A DNA stretch of 17,593 nucleotides, taken from positions 1 through 17,593 of the forward strand of contig CALHTV010000166.1 in NCBI GenBank assembly GCA_938039765.1, given 5' to 3'. Position numbers and translations under genes: made by a program. Source of the DNA: an uncultured Dictyoglomus sp. (GTDB lineage Bacteria; Dictyoglomota; Dictyoglomia; Dictyoglomales; Dictyoglomaceae). How positions within the stretch are numbered: position 1 is the stretch's first letter; each line of letters opens with the position of its first letter. Below the pieces are notes generated by a model, which worked only from the letters and a program-made list of their open reading frames with translations, was not told the origin of the DNA and did not search any database. Below are positions 1 to 7,999 of this stretch, piece by piece.

Positions 1-1
1 T

Positions 2-268
2 GAGGAAGTTGCTGTTTCTAAAGATGAAAGTAAACGAGGACTAACCTTAGAAGACTTAGGTTTATCTACAAGAGCATATAATTCTTTGAGACATGCAGGA
101 ATACATACAATAGAAGATCTCTTATCTAAGACTAGAGAGGATCTAATGAAGATTAAAAACTTTGGGCAGAAATCCCTCCAAGAACTAGAGGAAAAATTAA
201 AAGAAAAAGGTTTGAGTTTAAGAGATGGTGGAAATCCTGAAGGCGAGAAAGGAGAGACCTTAGAATGA
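2..268 (+). CDS. rpoA: RNA polymerase alpha subunit, C-terminal domain (5' truncated)
   Basis: Alpha subunit of RNA polymerase; only the last 88 residues lie in the window. They form the alpha-CTD, which binds UP-element DNA and activators. The visible part opens with an acidic linker and then the conserved LEDLGLSTRAYNSLRHAGI stretch. The helix-hairpin-helix segment with KIKNFGQKSLQELEEKL follows, which is the family's DNA-contacting region. The frame is open to the left edge, so the start is outside the window. The TGA stop shares ATGA with the rplQ start, indicating translational coupling in the usual rpoA-rplQ pair. Identification is secure from the conserved CTD sequence and the neighbour. 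Confidence 0.96.
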   Translation, partial: EEVAVSKDESKRGLTLEDLGLSTRAYNSLRHAGIHTIEDLLSKTREDLMKIKNFGQKSLQELEEKLKEKGLSLRDGGNPEGEKGETLE

Positions 269-615
269 GGCATCGTAAAGCATACAGGAAGTTAAGTAAA
301 CCGACTCCTCAGAGAAAGGCTTTATTGAAAGCTTTGTTGATTTCTTTATTCAAGCATGGAAAGATTGTTACTACTTTACCAAGAGCTAAAGAAGTAGTAA
401 GAATTGCGGAAAAGCTTCTAACTATTGCTAAGAACGATTCAGTTCACCACAGGAGATTAGTGTATGCTTGGCTGCAGGATAGAGATTTGGTAAGGAAGGT
501 TTTTGTTGAAATAGCACCTAAGTATAAAGATAGAAATGGCGGTTATACAAGAGTACTAAAAGCAGGCTTCAGAAGAGGCGACGCAGCAGAGCAAGCAGTC
601 ATAGAATTAGTATAA
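265..615 (+). CDS. rplQ: 50S ribosomal protein L17
   Basis: L17 of the large ribosomal subunit, 116 residues, the usual size for the short bacterial form. The N-terminus MRHRKAYRKLSKPTPQRKAL and the segment LFKHGKIVTTLPRAKEVV are characteristic of L17. The C-terminal GGYTRVLKAGFRRGDAAEQAVIEL is the conserved end of the protein. It is very basic, as expected for an rRNA-binding protein. The ATG overlaps the rpoA stop by four bases, and its TAA overlaps the ATG of the next gene by one base. It is therefore probably cotranscribed with the alpha subunit upstream and the ECF transporter genes downstream. Confidence 0.98.
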   Translation: MRHRKAYRKLSKPTPQRKALLKALLISLFKHGKIVTTLPRAKEVVRIAEKLLTIAKNDSVHHRRLVYAWLQDRDLVRKVFVEIAPKYKDRNGGYTRVLKAGFRRGDAAEQAVIELV

Positions 616-1433
616 TGATTGAAGTAAAAGGTGTAAACTATACTTATCAACCTGGTACTATACAGGAGAAGGTAGCTCTTAGAAATATCAATTTAGAGAT
701 ACCTTCTCCTTCTTTTTTATGTATTGTAGGAGCCAATGGATCAGGAAAATCAACCTTTGCAAGACTTATAAATGGATTGCTTATTCCTCAAGTTGGAGAT
801 GTAATAGTTGATGGAATAAATACAAAAGATGAAGATAAATTATGGGAAATAAGAAAAAATGTTGGTTTGGTTTTTCAAAATCCAGATAATCAAATAGTAG
901 GAATGACAGTAGAAGAAGATATAGCCTTTGGATGTGAAAATTTAGGATTACCTCCTAAAGAAATAGAAGAAAGAATAGAATTTGCTCTAAAAGCTGTGGG
1001 AATGGAAGAGTATAGAAAATATCCACCATATTTACTATCTGGTGGGCAAAAACAAAGAGTAGCTATAGCTGGGGTTTTAGCTATGCTGCCTAAATATATT
1101 GTTTTAGATGAGCCTACAACCATGCTTGATCCTAAAGGAAGAAAAGAGATAATGGAAATTATTAAGAATTTATATGAGAAAGAGAAAAAGACTATAATAT
1201 TAATAACGCATCATATGGAAGAGGCTATATGGGCAGAAAGAATAATTGTTTTCTTCAAGGGTGAGATTGTAGCGCAAGGAAACCCCAAAGAGATTTTTTC
1301 AAAAGATGAATTGTTAGAGCTTTGGGGATTAAATTTACCATTAACGACAAGAATATCAAAATGTCTTTATGAGAGAGGTTTTAATCTACCACATCCTTTG
1401 CTTTCTCCAGAGGAATTAGCTTTATGGCTTTAA
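615..1433 (+). CDS. ecfA1: ECF transporter ATPase A1 (CbiO family)
   Basis: One of two ABC-type ATPases that power energy-coupling factor (ECF) uptake of vitamins or metal ions at the inner face of the membrane. The 272 residues contain a Walker A GANGSGKST (about 39-47), a Q-loop FQNPDNQ (Q about 88), the ABC signature LSGGQKQRV (141 onward), a Walker B YIVLDEP (161 onward), and a switch histidine in ITHH (about 199-200). All catalytic elements are intact. It overlaps ecfA2 by ten bases, and ecfT follows. The ecfA1-ecfA2-ecfT set between rplQ and truA is the conserved location of the group II (shared) ECF module. No S component is adjacent, so the substrate cannot be read from this locus. 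Confidence 0.95.
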   Translation: MIEVKGVNYTYQPGTIQEKVALRNINLEIPSPSFLCIVGANGSGKSTFARLINGLLIPQVGDVIVDGINTKDEDKLWEIRKNVGLVFQNPDNQIVGMTVEEDIAFGCENLGLPPKEIEERIEFALKAVGMEEYRKYPPYLLSGGQKQRVAIAGVLAMLPKYIVLDEPTTMLDPKGRKEIMEIIKNLYEKEKKTIILITHHMEEAIWAERIIVFFKGEIVAQGNPKEIFSKDELLELWGLNLPLTTRISKCLYERGFNLPHPLLSPEELALWL

Positions 1434-2287
1434 TAAGTTTTGTTAATGTTTCATATACTTACTTAAAAGATACTCCTTTGGAAAAAGAGGCTCTGGATTC
1501 TATATATCTTGATATTGAAAAAGGAGAAAGAGTTGGAATAATTGGTAAGACGGGGTCGGGCAAATCTACATTAATTCAATTAATGGGAGGACTCATTTAT
1601 CCAACTTTAGGAGATGTTTTTATTAAGGGAAAGAATATAAAAAATTGGAGTTCCAAAGAATTATGCAAAGTAATAGGGATTGTTTTTCAGTATCCAGAAT
1701 ATCAATTTTTTGCGGAGACAGTTTTTGAAGAGGTTGCTTTTGGACCTCATAATATTGGAATACCAGAAGGTAAACTTGAAGACTGTGTAAAATCTGCTCT
1801 TGAGGCTGTAGGTTTATCATTTTATGAGATTCGAGATAGATCTCCCTTTCATCTTTCGGGAGGAGAAAAAAGAAGACTAGCTATTGCAAGTATCTTAGCA
1901 ATGGAACCTGAAGTTTTAGTCCTTGATGAGCCTACTGCTAATTTAGATCCTAAAGGAAAATCAGAAATTATGAGTTATATTGATAAGTGGATCACTAAGA
2001 ATGAGAGAACTTTGATTTTAGTATCCCACGATCTAGATGAGGTTATAAGATTAGTAACAAGAGTGGTGGTATTGAAAAATGGGCAGATAATATTTGATGG
2101 TCCTTCAGAAAAGTTGTTCATAAACTATGAAAAGATTGAAGAAGCAGGATTAGATATACCTGAGATAGTTAAGATAAGAAAAATATTACTAGAGAAAGGC
2201 TATCCAGTAGAAGGAGCCTTTACTATTCATGAGATTGTAGAAAGAATTTTGGCCTATAAAGGATATACTGCTCTATGGAAGTGTTAA
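1424..2287 (+). CDS. ecfA2: ECF transporter ATPase A2 (CbiO family)
   Basis: Second ATPase of the ECF module, expected to form a heterodimer with EcfA1 beneath EcfT. The 287 residues show a Walker A GKTGSGKST (about 41-49), a Q-loop FQYPEYQ (about 89-94), the signature LSGGEKRRLAIA (about 144-155), a Walker B VLVLDEPTANLD (about 164-175), and the H-loop VSHD. Glu in place of Gln in the signature (LSGGE) versus LSGGQ in EcfA1 helps to separate the two paralogues. The ATG lies inside the 3' end of ecfA1, and the gene's own end overlaps the ecfT start, so translation of the three subunits is probably coupled. Confidence 0.95.
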   Translation: MALISFVNVSYTYLKDTPLEKEALDSIYLDIEKGERVGIIGKTGSGKSTLIQLMGGLIYPTLGDVFIKGKNIKNWSSKELCKVIGIVFQYPEYQFFAETVFEEVAFGPHNIGIPEGKLEDCVKSALEAVGLSFYEIRDRSPFHLSGGEKRRLAIASILAMEPEVLVLDEPTANLDPKGKSEIMSYIDKWITKNERTLILVSHDLDEVIRLVTRVVVLKNGQIIFDGPSEKLFINYEKIEEAGLDIPEIVKIRKILLEKGYPVEGAFTIHEIVERILAYKGYTALWKC

Positions 2288-3078
2288 AGGCTTTTCCTTT
2301 AGGTCAATACATACCATCAAATTCCTTTCTACATAAATTAGATGCGAAAGCCAAAATTATAGCTTCTTTTTGGTTAATTCTTTTTATTTTTCTTTTAAGG
2401 CTAAATTTATCTTATTTATTTATTTTATTATTAATTCTTTTAGGCATTTATATATCTTCTATTCCCTTTAAATATTTCTTGAAATCTTTAAAACCTGTAT
2501 ATTTTTTAATTCTTTTTACTCTTATTATTCACCTATTTTTTGGAGAAGAGGGAGGAAAAGTTTTTTGGAGGTTTGGGATTATTCGTATTACAGAATTGGG
2601 TATAAAAATGGCTATTTTTATGTCTCTAAGATTAATTTTTATAGTGATGATAACCTCTCTTCTAACCCTGACCACTTCTGTTTTAGAATTAGCACAAGCT
2701 TTAGAAGATCTTTTAAAACCTTTAGCTATTTTAAAGTTTCCTGTTCATGAATTCTCTATGATGATGACTATTGCTATAAGGTTTGTTCCTACGCTTTTAG
2801 ATGAAACTGATAAGATAATTAAAGCTCAAAAAGCTAGAGGAGCAGAATTTGGAAAAGGAAGTATTGTTAATCAAGCAAAGAGCCTTTTACCCATAATTAT
2901 TCCTCTTTTTATAAATGCTTTTAGAAGAGCGAATGAATTAGCAGAAGCAATGGAATCAAGGTGTTATCGAGGAGCGCAAGGTAGGACAAGGTATAGAAAT
3001 TCATATTGGTCTTTGAAGGAATCACTTTTTATAACTTTTATTTTTTGCTATTCGGTTCTTCTTTTAATAATGTTTTGA
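2275..3078 (+). CDS. ecfT: ECF transporter transmembrane subunit EcfT
   Basis: Membrane scaffold of the ECF transporter, linking the two ATPases to interchangeable S components. The 267-residue protein has several strongly hydrophobic segments: around 27-58, 72-88, 110-130 and at the C-terminus. Two Arg-containing coupling motifs typical of EcfT lie in the cytoplasmic region, KAQKARGAEF (about 183-192) and AMESRCYRGAQGRT (about 224-237). These fit into grooves of the ATPases. The opening GQYIPSNSFLHKLDAKAKI is the conserved start of the family. It overlaps the last codons of ecfA2 and is followed two bases later by truA. Confidence 0.95.
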   Translation: MEVLKAFPLGQYIPSNSFLHKLDAKAKIIASFWLILFIFLLRLNLSYLFILLLILLGIYISSIPFKYFLKSLKPVYFLILFTLIIHLFFGEEGGKVFWRFGIIRITELGIKMAIFMSLRLIFIVMITSLLTLTTSVLELAQALEDLLKPLAILKFPVHEFSMMMTIAIRFVPTLLDETDKIIKAQKARGAEFGKGSIVNQAKSLLPIIIPLFINAFRRANELAEAMESRCYRGAQGRTRYRNSYWSLKESLFITFIFCYSVLLLIMF

Positions 3079-3080
3079 AG

Positions 3081-3815
3081 ATGACAAACTGGAAAATAGA
3101 GATAGCTTATATTGGTAAGGATTTCTGTGGTTTTCAAAAACAACCAGGGAAACGTACTGTGCAAGGTGAATTAGAGAAAATATTAAGTTTTATATTTGAT
3201 GAAGAGATAAAGGTCATTGGAGCAGGGAGAACTGATGCAGGGGTTCATGCTTTAGGTCAAGTAGTTAATTTTCTCTCTAGTAAATCTTTCTCGAGAGAAA
3301 AACTATACAGGATATTGAATAAAATGTTTCCTGAGGATATAAAGTTAAAAAAAATAGAAGAAGTTGATGAGAGATTTCATGCACGTTTTTCTGCTAAGAA
3401 ACGTTGGTATGTTTATTTTATTTATAATAATAAAGAAAAAAACATCTTTTTGAAAGATTTTTGTTGGTGGGTAAAGGAAGATTTAGATAGGAATTTATTG
3501 ACTTTGTCTGCAGGTCTTTTTAAAGGAAGACATAATTTTATAAATTTTTGTATTTTAGAAGACAAAAAAATTAATACAATAGTTGAAATTTATGACTCCT
3601 TTTGGTATTTTAGAGATTGTTTTTTGTTTTATTTTATCTCTGCTCCATTCTTTTTGAGAAAAATGGTGAGATTTATAGTAAGTAGTATGCTAGAAGTAGC
3701 TAAAGGTCGAAAGACTTTAGAAGAGTTAAAAGATTATTTATTGGCCTCTAAAAATGAAAGGTTTTCTATACCTGCTCCTGCGCAGGGTTTGTATCTTTAT
3801 AGGATAGATTATTGA
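3081..3815 (+). CDS. truA: tRNA pseudouridine(38-40) synthase TruA
   Basis: Converts uridines at positions 38-40 of the anticodon arm of tRNAs to pseudouridine. The 244 residues contain the catalytic motif GAGRTDAGVHALGQV with nucleophile Asp52, and the N-terminal YIGKDFCGFQKQPGKRTVQGEL is typical of the family. The frame extends upstream into ecfT (to 3006), but ATG 3081 is chosen because family homology begins there (WKIEIAYIG) and it lies two bases after the ecfT stop. No strong Shine-Dalgarno is visible, so translation may rely on coupling to ecfT. The TGA stop is embedded in a TTGACA -35 box for the next transcription unit. Confidence 0.95.
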   Translation: MTNWKIEIAYIGKDFCGFQKQPGKRTVQGELEKILSFIFDEEIKVIGAGRTDAGVHALGQVVNFLSSKSFSREKLYRILNKMFPEDIKLKKIEEVDERFHARFSAKKRWYVYFIYNNKEKNIFLKDFCWWVKEDLDRNLLTLSAGLFKGRHNFINFCILEDKKINTIVEIYDSFWYFRDCFLFYFISAPFFLRKMVRFIVSSMLEVAKGRKTLEELKDYLLASKNERFSIPAPAQGLYLYRIDY

Positions 3816-3841
3816 CACGATTAATAAATTTATATTAAAAT
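3812..3841 (+). promoter_or_regulatory. Putative housekeeping promoter for rplM-rpsI operon
   Basis: TTGACA (3812-3817), an 18-base spacer, then TAAAAT (3836-3841), a 5/6 match to the -10 consensus. Transcription would begin near 3848, about 20 bases before the rplM start. The -35 box contains the truA stop codon TGA. A TATATT at 3831 is also present but its 13-base spacing is too short. Prediction from sequence only. Confidence 0.6.
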
Positions 3842-3866
3842 GCTACGGGAAAGGAGGAAAGGAAAA

Positions 3867-4295
3867 ATGAAAACTTTTATGGCAAAAAAAGAAGAGGTAA
3901 AGAGAGAATGGTATGTGGTAGATGCTAAGGGAAAAGTATTAGGTAGACTCGCTTCTGAAATAGCGAAGATATTAAGAGGCAAACATAAAGCAATTTTTAC
4001 ACCTCACGTAGATACAGGAGACTTTGTAATAGTAATAAATGCAAAGGATGTAGTTCTTACAGGTAAAAAGGAGAATCAAAAAATGTATTTCTTCCATTCA
4101 GGATATCCTGGAGGGGATAGACTTATTTCAGCTAAAGAACTAAGAGCAAAGGCTCCTGAAAGAATGATCTATTTAGCTGTTAAAGGTATGCTTCCAAAAG
4201 GTCCTCTTGGTAGAAAGATGCTTAAAAAACTAAAAGTTTATGCAGGGCCTGAGCATCCTCATCAAGCCCAACAGCCTAAAGAATTGAAAATATAG
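3867..4295 (+). CDS. rplM: 50S ribosomal protein L13
   Basis: L13, an early-assembling protein of the large subunit. With ATG 3867 the protein is 142 residues, the same as in E. coli. This start is preferred over the in-frame ATG at 3840 because a strong Shine-Dalgarno (AAAGGAGG, about 3850-3857) lies just upstream. Conserved stretches include [45 protein letters not shown] and [19 protein letters not shown]. The C-terminus [13 protein letters not shown] is typical. It is paired with rpsI 12 bases downstream, the near-universal rplM-rpsI arrangement. No extended leader hairpin of the L13 autoregulatory kind could be recognised in the short 5' region. Confidence 0.98.
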   Translation: MKTFMAKKEEVKREWYVVDAKGKVLGRLASEIAKILRGKHKAIFTPHVDTGDFVIVINAKDVVLTGKKENQKMYFFHSGYPGGDRLISAKELRAKAPERMIYLAVKGMLPKGPLGRKMLKKLKVYAGPEHPHQAQQPKELKI

Positions 4296-4307
4296 TGGGA
4301 GGGATAA

Positions 4308-4724
4308 ATGTTGGAGTTTACTTCTCAAGATGTAAAAGTTATTCATGAAGTAGGTGGAAGAAAAACTGCACGAGTAAAAGTATGGCTTCGTTTTCCTGGA
4401 GAAGGGAAGATTATTGTAAATGATAAACCTTTAGAAGAATATTTTGGGGGAAGAATATTCTTTCATAAAATAGCAAAGAAGCCCTTAGAATTGACAAGAA
4501 TGGACGCTCAAGTTGATGTAATTGCACAAGCCATAGGTGGGGGAGTAAGTGCACAAGCACAGGCTTTAGCACATGGTATAGCAAAGGCTCTTGTAGCCTT
4601 AAAAGAAGATTGGAAAGCTCTTCTTAAAAAAGAGGGATTATTGAAAAGAGATCCAAGAGAAAAAGAAAGAAAGAAGTATGGATTAAAGAGAGCAAGAAGA
4701 GCCCCACAATACTCAAAACGTTAG
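4308..4724 (+). CDS. rpsI: 30S ribosomal protein S9
   Basis: S9 of the small subunit; its C-terminal tail reaches the P-site tRNA. The 138 residues include RKTARVKVWLRFPGEGKIIVN, IGGGVSAQAQALAHGIAKAL and the strictly conserved end RRAPQYSKR with terminal SKR. A GGGAGGG Shine-Dalgarno precedes the ATG by a few bases. It follows rplM in the same transcription unit. The next gene starts only six bases after the stop, so the AMMECR1-domain gene is probably transcribed with the ribosomal proteins. Confidence 0.98.
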   Translation: MLEFTSQDVKVIHEVGGRKTARVKVWLRFPGEGKIIVNDKPLEEYFGGRIFFHKIAKKPLELTRMDAQVDVIAQAIGGGVSAQAQALAHGIAKALVALKEDWKALLKKEGLLKRDPREKERKKYGLKRARRAPQYSKR

Positions 4725-4730
4725 TTTTTT

Positions 4731-5255
4731 ATGGAATTAGAAGATTATATTATAAATCTGGCTCGCGAAGCTATTAAGGTATACTTGAAGGAGGGGAAAC
4801 TTATTTCTCCTCCTCCTAATCTTCCTGAGTATTTGAAAAGAAGAGCTGGGGTTTTTGTATCTTTACATAAAAAGTCTACTGGAGAATTAAGAGGGTGTAT
4901 TGGTACTATTATTCCTGCTACTTCTAATGTGGCTGAAGAGATTATAAGAAACGCTATAAGTTCTGCAACTGAGGATCCAAGATTTTTACCTTTAGATCTC
5001 TCTGAACTAGAAGATATTGAAATCTCTGTAGATGTATTGTCTCCACTAGAAGAAATAAGGGATATAAGTGAACTAGATCCTAAAAGATATGGAATAGTTG
5101 TAGAGAAGGGGTGGAGGAGAGGAGTACTTCTTCCTGATCTTGAGGGGGTAAATACTGTGGAAGAGCAATTGCGCATAGCTTTAATGAAAGCAGGAATTTC
5201 ACCCTCAGAGAATTTCAAGATATATAGATTTTCTGTAGAAAGATTTAAGGAATGA
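4731..5255 (+). CDS. amrA: AMMECR1-domain protein (AmmeMemoRadiSam system protein A)
   Basis: Member of the AMMECR1 family, of unknown biochemical role. The 174 residues carry the family signature LRGCIG (53-58), the preceding [17 protein letters not shown], the DPRF(L)PL segment after SSATE, and the C-terminal [19 protein letters not shown]. The gene lies between rpsI and a radical SAM gene of the AmrS type. AMMECR1, MEMO1 and this radical SAM protein form the computationally defined AmmeMemoRadiSam set in bacteria and archaea. The MEMO1-like member is not in this window. No signal peptide or membrane segment is visible, so the protein should be cytoplasmic. Family assignment is firm; function is unknown. 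Confidence 0.9.
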   Translation: MELEDYIINLAREAIKVYLKEGKLISPPPNLPEYLKRRAGVFVSLHKKSTGELRGCIGTIIPATSNVAEEIIRNAISSATEDPRFLPLDLSELEDIEISVDVLSPLEEIRDISELDPKRYGIVVEKGWRRGVLLPDLEGVNTVEEQLRIALMKAGISPSENFKIYRFSVERFKE

Positions 5256-5258
5256 TTG

Positions 5259-6263
5259 ATGAAAGAAGCTTTATACTATCAGAAATTAGAAAATCAGAAA
5301 GTTTTATGTCTATTGTGTCCTCATCACTGTATTATTTCGCCTAATAAAAGGGGATTTTGTGGAGTTAGAGAAAACATTGAAGGAGTTCTATATACGCTAA
5401 TTTATGGAAAAACAAGTTCTATTGCGTTAGATCCTATTGAAAAGAAACCTCTTTATCATTTTTATCCTGGAAGTTCAATACTCTCACTTGGTACTGTTGG
5501 CTGTAATTTTAAATGTCCTTTTTGTCAAAATTGGAGTATATCTCAAGTTTTTCCCGAGGAAATTCCTTTAGAGAAAATAGAAAAGGAGACTCTTGTAAAT
5601 CTTGCCTTGAAAAACAACTCTATTGGGATCTCTTACACGTATAATGAGCCTTTCATATGGTACGAATTTGTTCTAGAAGTTAGTAAATTTGCTAAGAATT
5701 ATGGTCTAAAAAATGTTCTAGTAACTAATGGTTATGTTGAAGAAGAGCCATTTCTTGAGATTGCTCCCTATATTGATGCCATGAATATAGATATTAAGTC
5801 TATTAAAGAAGATTTTTACAATAAATTATGTAAAGGATCTCTAAAAAACGTTCAAAGGATAATTGAACTAGCATATAGTAAAGGAATTCACATAGAATTA
5901 ACAAATCTAATTATAACAGGATATAATGATAAAAAAGAGGAAATTTTAGAATTAATTGAGTATGTAGCAAGCATAGATCCTAATATACCTCTCCATTTTA
6001 CAAGATATTTTCCTGCCTATAATTTTACGAATCCTCCTACTTCCTTAGAGATACTAAAATTTGCTTATAAAGAAGCTCAAAAGAAATTAAACTTTGTTTA
6101 TATTGGGAACATATGGGATCCTGAAAGTAGCACTACTTATTGTCCTTCTTGTAAGAAGGAGTTAATTATAAGAGAAGGCTATCATATACGAAAGAATTTA
6201 TTAAAAGTATCGAATATATGTCCTTATTGTGGGTTTAAGATCTCAAATTACGTGGGGGGATAA
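5259..6263 (+). CDS. amrS: AmrS-type radical SAM protein (AmmeMemoRadiSam system)
   Basis: Radical SAM enzyme related to pyruvate-formate-lyase activating proteins. The 334 residues hold the [4Fe-4S] motif CxxxCxxC in GCNFKCPFCQNW (Cys82, Cys86, Cys89), preceded by GTV. There is a Cys-rich N-terminus (Cys17, 20, 24, 34, in CLLCPHHC and GFCGVREN) and a C-terminal zinc-ribbon-like pair, CPSC and CPYCG. SYTYNEPFIWYEF, the TNGY strand and MNIDIKSIKEDFY match the TIM-barrel core of the family. ATG 5259 is chosen over TTG 5256 because AAGG at 5247 gives normal spacing. It directly follows the AMMECR1 gene and is probably translationally linked to it. The substrate is unknown. Confidence 0.9.
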   Translation: MKEALYYQKLENQKVLCLLCPHHCIISPNKRGFCGVRENIEGVLYTLIYGKTSSIALDPIEKKPLYHFYPGSSILSLGTVGCNFKCPFCQNWSISQVFPEEIPLEKIEKETLVNLALKNNSIGISYTYNEPFIWYEFVLEVSKFAKNYGLKNVLVTNGYVEEEPFLEIAPYIDAMNIDIKSIKEDFYNKLCKGSLKNVQRIIELAYSKGIHIELTNLIITGYNDKKEEILELIEYVASIDPNIPLHFTRYFPAYNFTNPPTSLEILKFAYKEAQKKLNFVYIGNIWDPESSTTYCPSCKKELIIREGYHIRKNLLKVSNICPYCGFKISNYVGG

Positions 6264-6266
6264 GTA

Positions 6267-6659
6267 ATGCGTCTTCTGAAAAATAAGAGGCTTGTAATAT
6301 TTTTATTATTTATAATAGGATTCTTAGGTTATAGCTACTACGACTGGCTTAGAGACTCGCCGTGGAGGGAAAAGTGGAAAAACTTAGATAAATTTGTTGG
6401 AAAAGAAATTACTCTGAAAGGCGAAGCTGCAAATCCTTACGGGATATGGGGAAGTATTTATTCAGCTTATTCTCTTCTCTTTGAGAATTTTCAAGTTACG
6501 GTTTTGAGTACTACAGGTATTCCTGCTGAAGGGGAAAAGTTAGTTATTGTAGGAGAAGTTAAAAAAAATTTTGAGGTAGTAGGTTTTTGGGAAGGCAAAG
6601 AAGTAAGAGAGGTTTATCCCTTAGTTATACTGGAAAAAGAAAGGAGAGAACTGAAGTGA
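6267..6659 (+). CDS. Small membrane-anchored protein of unknown function
   Basis: Not recognised. The 130-residue product has a basic N-terminus (MRLLKNKR) and one hydrophobic segment (about 9-25, VIFLLFIIGFLGYSYY), consistent with an N-in membrane anchor or uncleaved signal. The rest is polar with alternating beta-like stretches: VGKEITLKGEA, FQVTVLSTTGIPAEGEKLVIVG and REVYPLVILEKE. The pattern of a beta-strand, a gap, then GEKLVIVGEV resembles small OB-fold domains, but this is only an impression. It sits between amrS (three bases upstream) and glmM, whose GTG start overlaps its TGA stop. A role in envelope metabolism would fit but cannot be shown. Confidence 0.75.
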   Translation: MRLLKNKRLVIFLLFIIGFLGYSYYDWLRDSPWREKWKNLDKFVGKEITLKGEAANPYGIWGSIYSAYSLLFENFQVTVLSTTGIPAEGEKLVIVGEVKKNFEVVGFWEGKEVREVYPLVILEKERRELK

Positions 6660-7999
6660 GAAGGTTATTTGGAACTGATGGCATTAGAGGAATAGTAAAT
6701 GAAGAATTAACGCCTGAACTTGCATATAAGCTAGGAAGAGCAATTATAGGTTATTTTGGGGATATACGAGGTAAAAAAGTTATAATAGGTAGTGATACAA
6801 GAAGTTCTAAAGATATGCTTAAGTCTGCATTAATTGCAGGTTTAACCTCAGGAGGATTAGATGTATTAGATGTAGGAATAATTCCAACTTCAGCTCTTTC
6901 ATATTTAGTTACATTGGATTCTGAAGTTATTCTAGGAATAATGTTATCTGCCTCTCACAATCCGGTAGAATATAATGGAATAAAAATTTTTAAAAATAAT
7001 GGTTTTAAACTAGAAGATAATGTAGAAGAAATTGTTGAAGATTATATAAGAAAAGATGATAATTACTTTAGAGCCAAGCCAGAAGATGTTGGTAGAGTCT
7101 ATAGTTTTAAAGAAGCAAAGGAAGTTTATAAGAACTTTCTCAAGAATATCATTAATGAGGATTTTAAAGGATATAAAATTATGTTAGATTGTGCTTTTGG
7201 AGCTGTTTCTGATATAGCTCCAGAGATTTATAGAGAATTAGGAGCAGAAGTAGTTGCTTTTAATTATGAGTATGATGGATTAAACATAAATAAAAATTGT
7301 GGAGCTGTATATCCAGAGATTGGTAGGGAACTTTTTATAAAATCGGGGGCAGACATAGGTTTTACCTATGATGGAGATGCAGATAGAGTTATGGCTTATT
7401 CAGAGGAGGGAGAAATAATAGATGGAGATAAAATTTTGGGGATTTTAGCTACCTATCTTGAAGAAAGAGGAGAGCTTAAAAAGAATAAAGTTGTAGGAAC
7501 TATTATGACAAATTTAGGATTAGAAATGTACCTAAAAACTAAAGGGGTAGACTTAATAAGGACGAAGGTTGGAGATAGATATGTTTTAGAGGAAATTGTG
7601 AAAAATGGCTTAATTCTTGGGGGAGAGACTTCTGGACATATTATTTTGTTTAATTACTTACCTACAGGGGACGGTCTTTTAACCTCTTTATTTCTTTTGA
7701 AAATCTTGAAAGAATTAAAGACTAAACTTTCAGAATTATCTAAAGAAATAAAGATTTTTCCTCAAGTACATAGTAAAATTCCCATAAAAAATTTCATCAT
7801 TAACGAAGAGGATGAGGAAAAAATGGAAAAAATTGTAAGGGAGGTGATTGATAGGAGGGATATAAGATATATAATCAGAAAATCTGGTACAGAACCTGTT
7901 GTGAGAATTACTTTAGAAGGAGAAGTCCCTAAAAATCTCTTAGAAGATTTGCTTTCTAAAATAAATTTAAAAATTTTTGAATATTTAAATCAAAAATAA
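6656..7999 (+). CDS. glmM: Phosphoglucosamine mutase GlmM
   Basis: Interconverts glucosamine-6-phosphate and glucosamine-1-phosphate in UDP-GlcNAc synthesis. With GTG 6656 the protein is 447 residues, the usual length. This start is chosen because RRLFGTDGIRGIVN is the family's N-terminus and AAGGAG (6641-6646) lies nine bases upstream. The GTG overlaps the preceding stop as GTGA. Catalytic elements are present: phosphoserine Ser100 in LSASHNP, the metal loop DGDADR, the sugar-binding GGETSGH, and the phosphate-binding RKSGTEPVVRI. Its substrate is made by GlmS, encoded next. The TAA stop (7997-7999) ends exactly at the predicted cleavage site of the glmS ribozyme. Confidence 0.97.
   Translation: MRRLFGTDGIRGIVNEELTPELAYKLGRAIIGYFGDIRGKKVIIGSDTRSSKDMLKSALIAGLTSGGLDVLDVGIIPTSALSYLVTLDSEVILGIMLSASHNPVEYNGIKIFKNNGFKLEDNVEEIVEDYIRKDDNYFRAKPEDVGRVYSFKEAKEVYKNFLKNIINEDFKGYKIMLDCAFGAVSDIAPEIYRELGAEVVAFNYEYDGLNINKNCGAVYPEIGRELFIKSGADIGFTYDGDADRVMAYSEEGEIIDGDKILGILATYLEERGELKKNKVVGTIMTNLGLEMYLKTKGVDLIRTKVGDRYVLEEIVKNGLILGGETSGHIILFNYLPTGDGLLTSLFLLKILKELKTKLSELSKEIKIFPQVHSKIPIKNFIINEEDEEKMEKIVREVIDRRDIRYIIRKSGTEPVVRITLEGEVPKNLLEDLLSKINLKIFEYLNQK

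Noticed and set aside
3006..3080. Longer TruA start within ecfT.
   Set aside because: The extra 25 residues read the hydrophobic end of ecfT in another frame, and TruA homology starts at 3081.
3840..3866. Longer RplM start at ATG 3840.
   Set aside because: The predicted promoter -10 overlaps it and the strong Shine-Dalgarno points to ATG 3867, which gives the standard length.
3842..3866. L13 leader autoregulatory structure upstream of rplM.
   Set aside because: The predicted 5' untranslated region is only about 20 bases, and no stable hairpin was found.
890..5218. Minus-strand open frames opposite ecfA1, ecfA2 and the AMMECR1 gene.
   Set aside because: They lie wholly within well-supported genes, have low-complexity Ser/Leu-rich composition and no ribosome binding site, so they are shadows.
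7970..7999. Promoter at the end of glmM for glmS (TTGAAT-like box).
   Set aside because: No well-spaced -10 with a plausible start before G8000. AT-rich sequence gives many chance matches.
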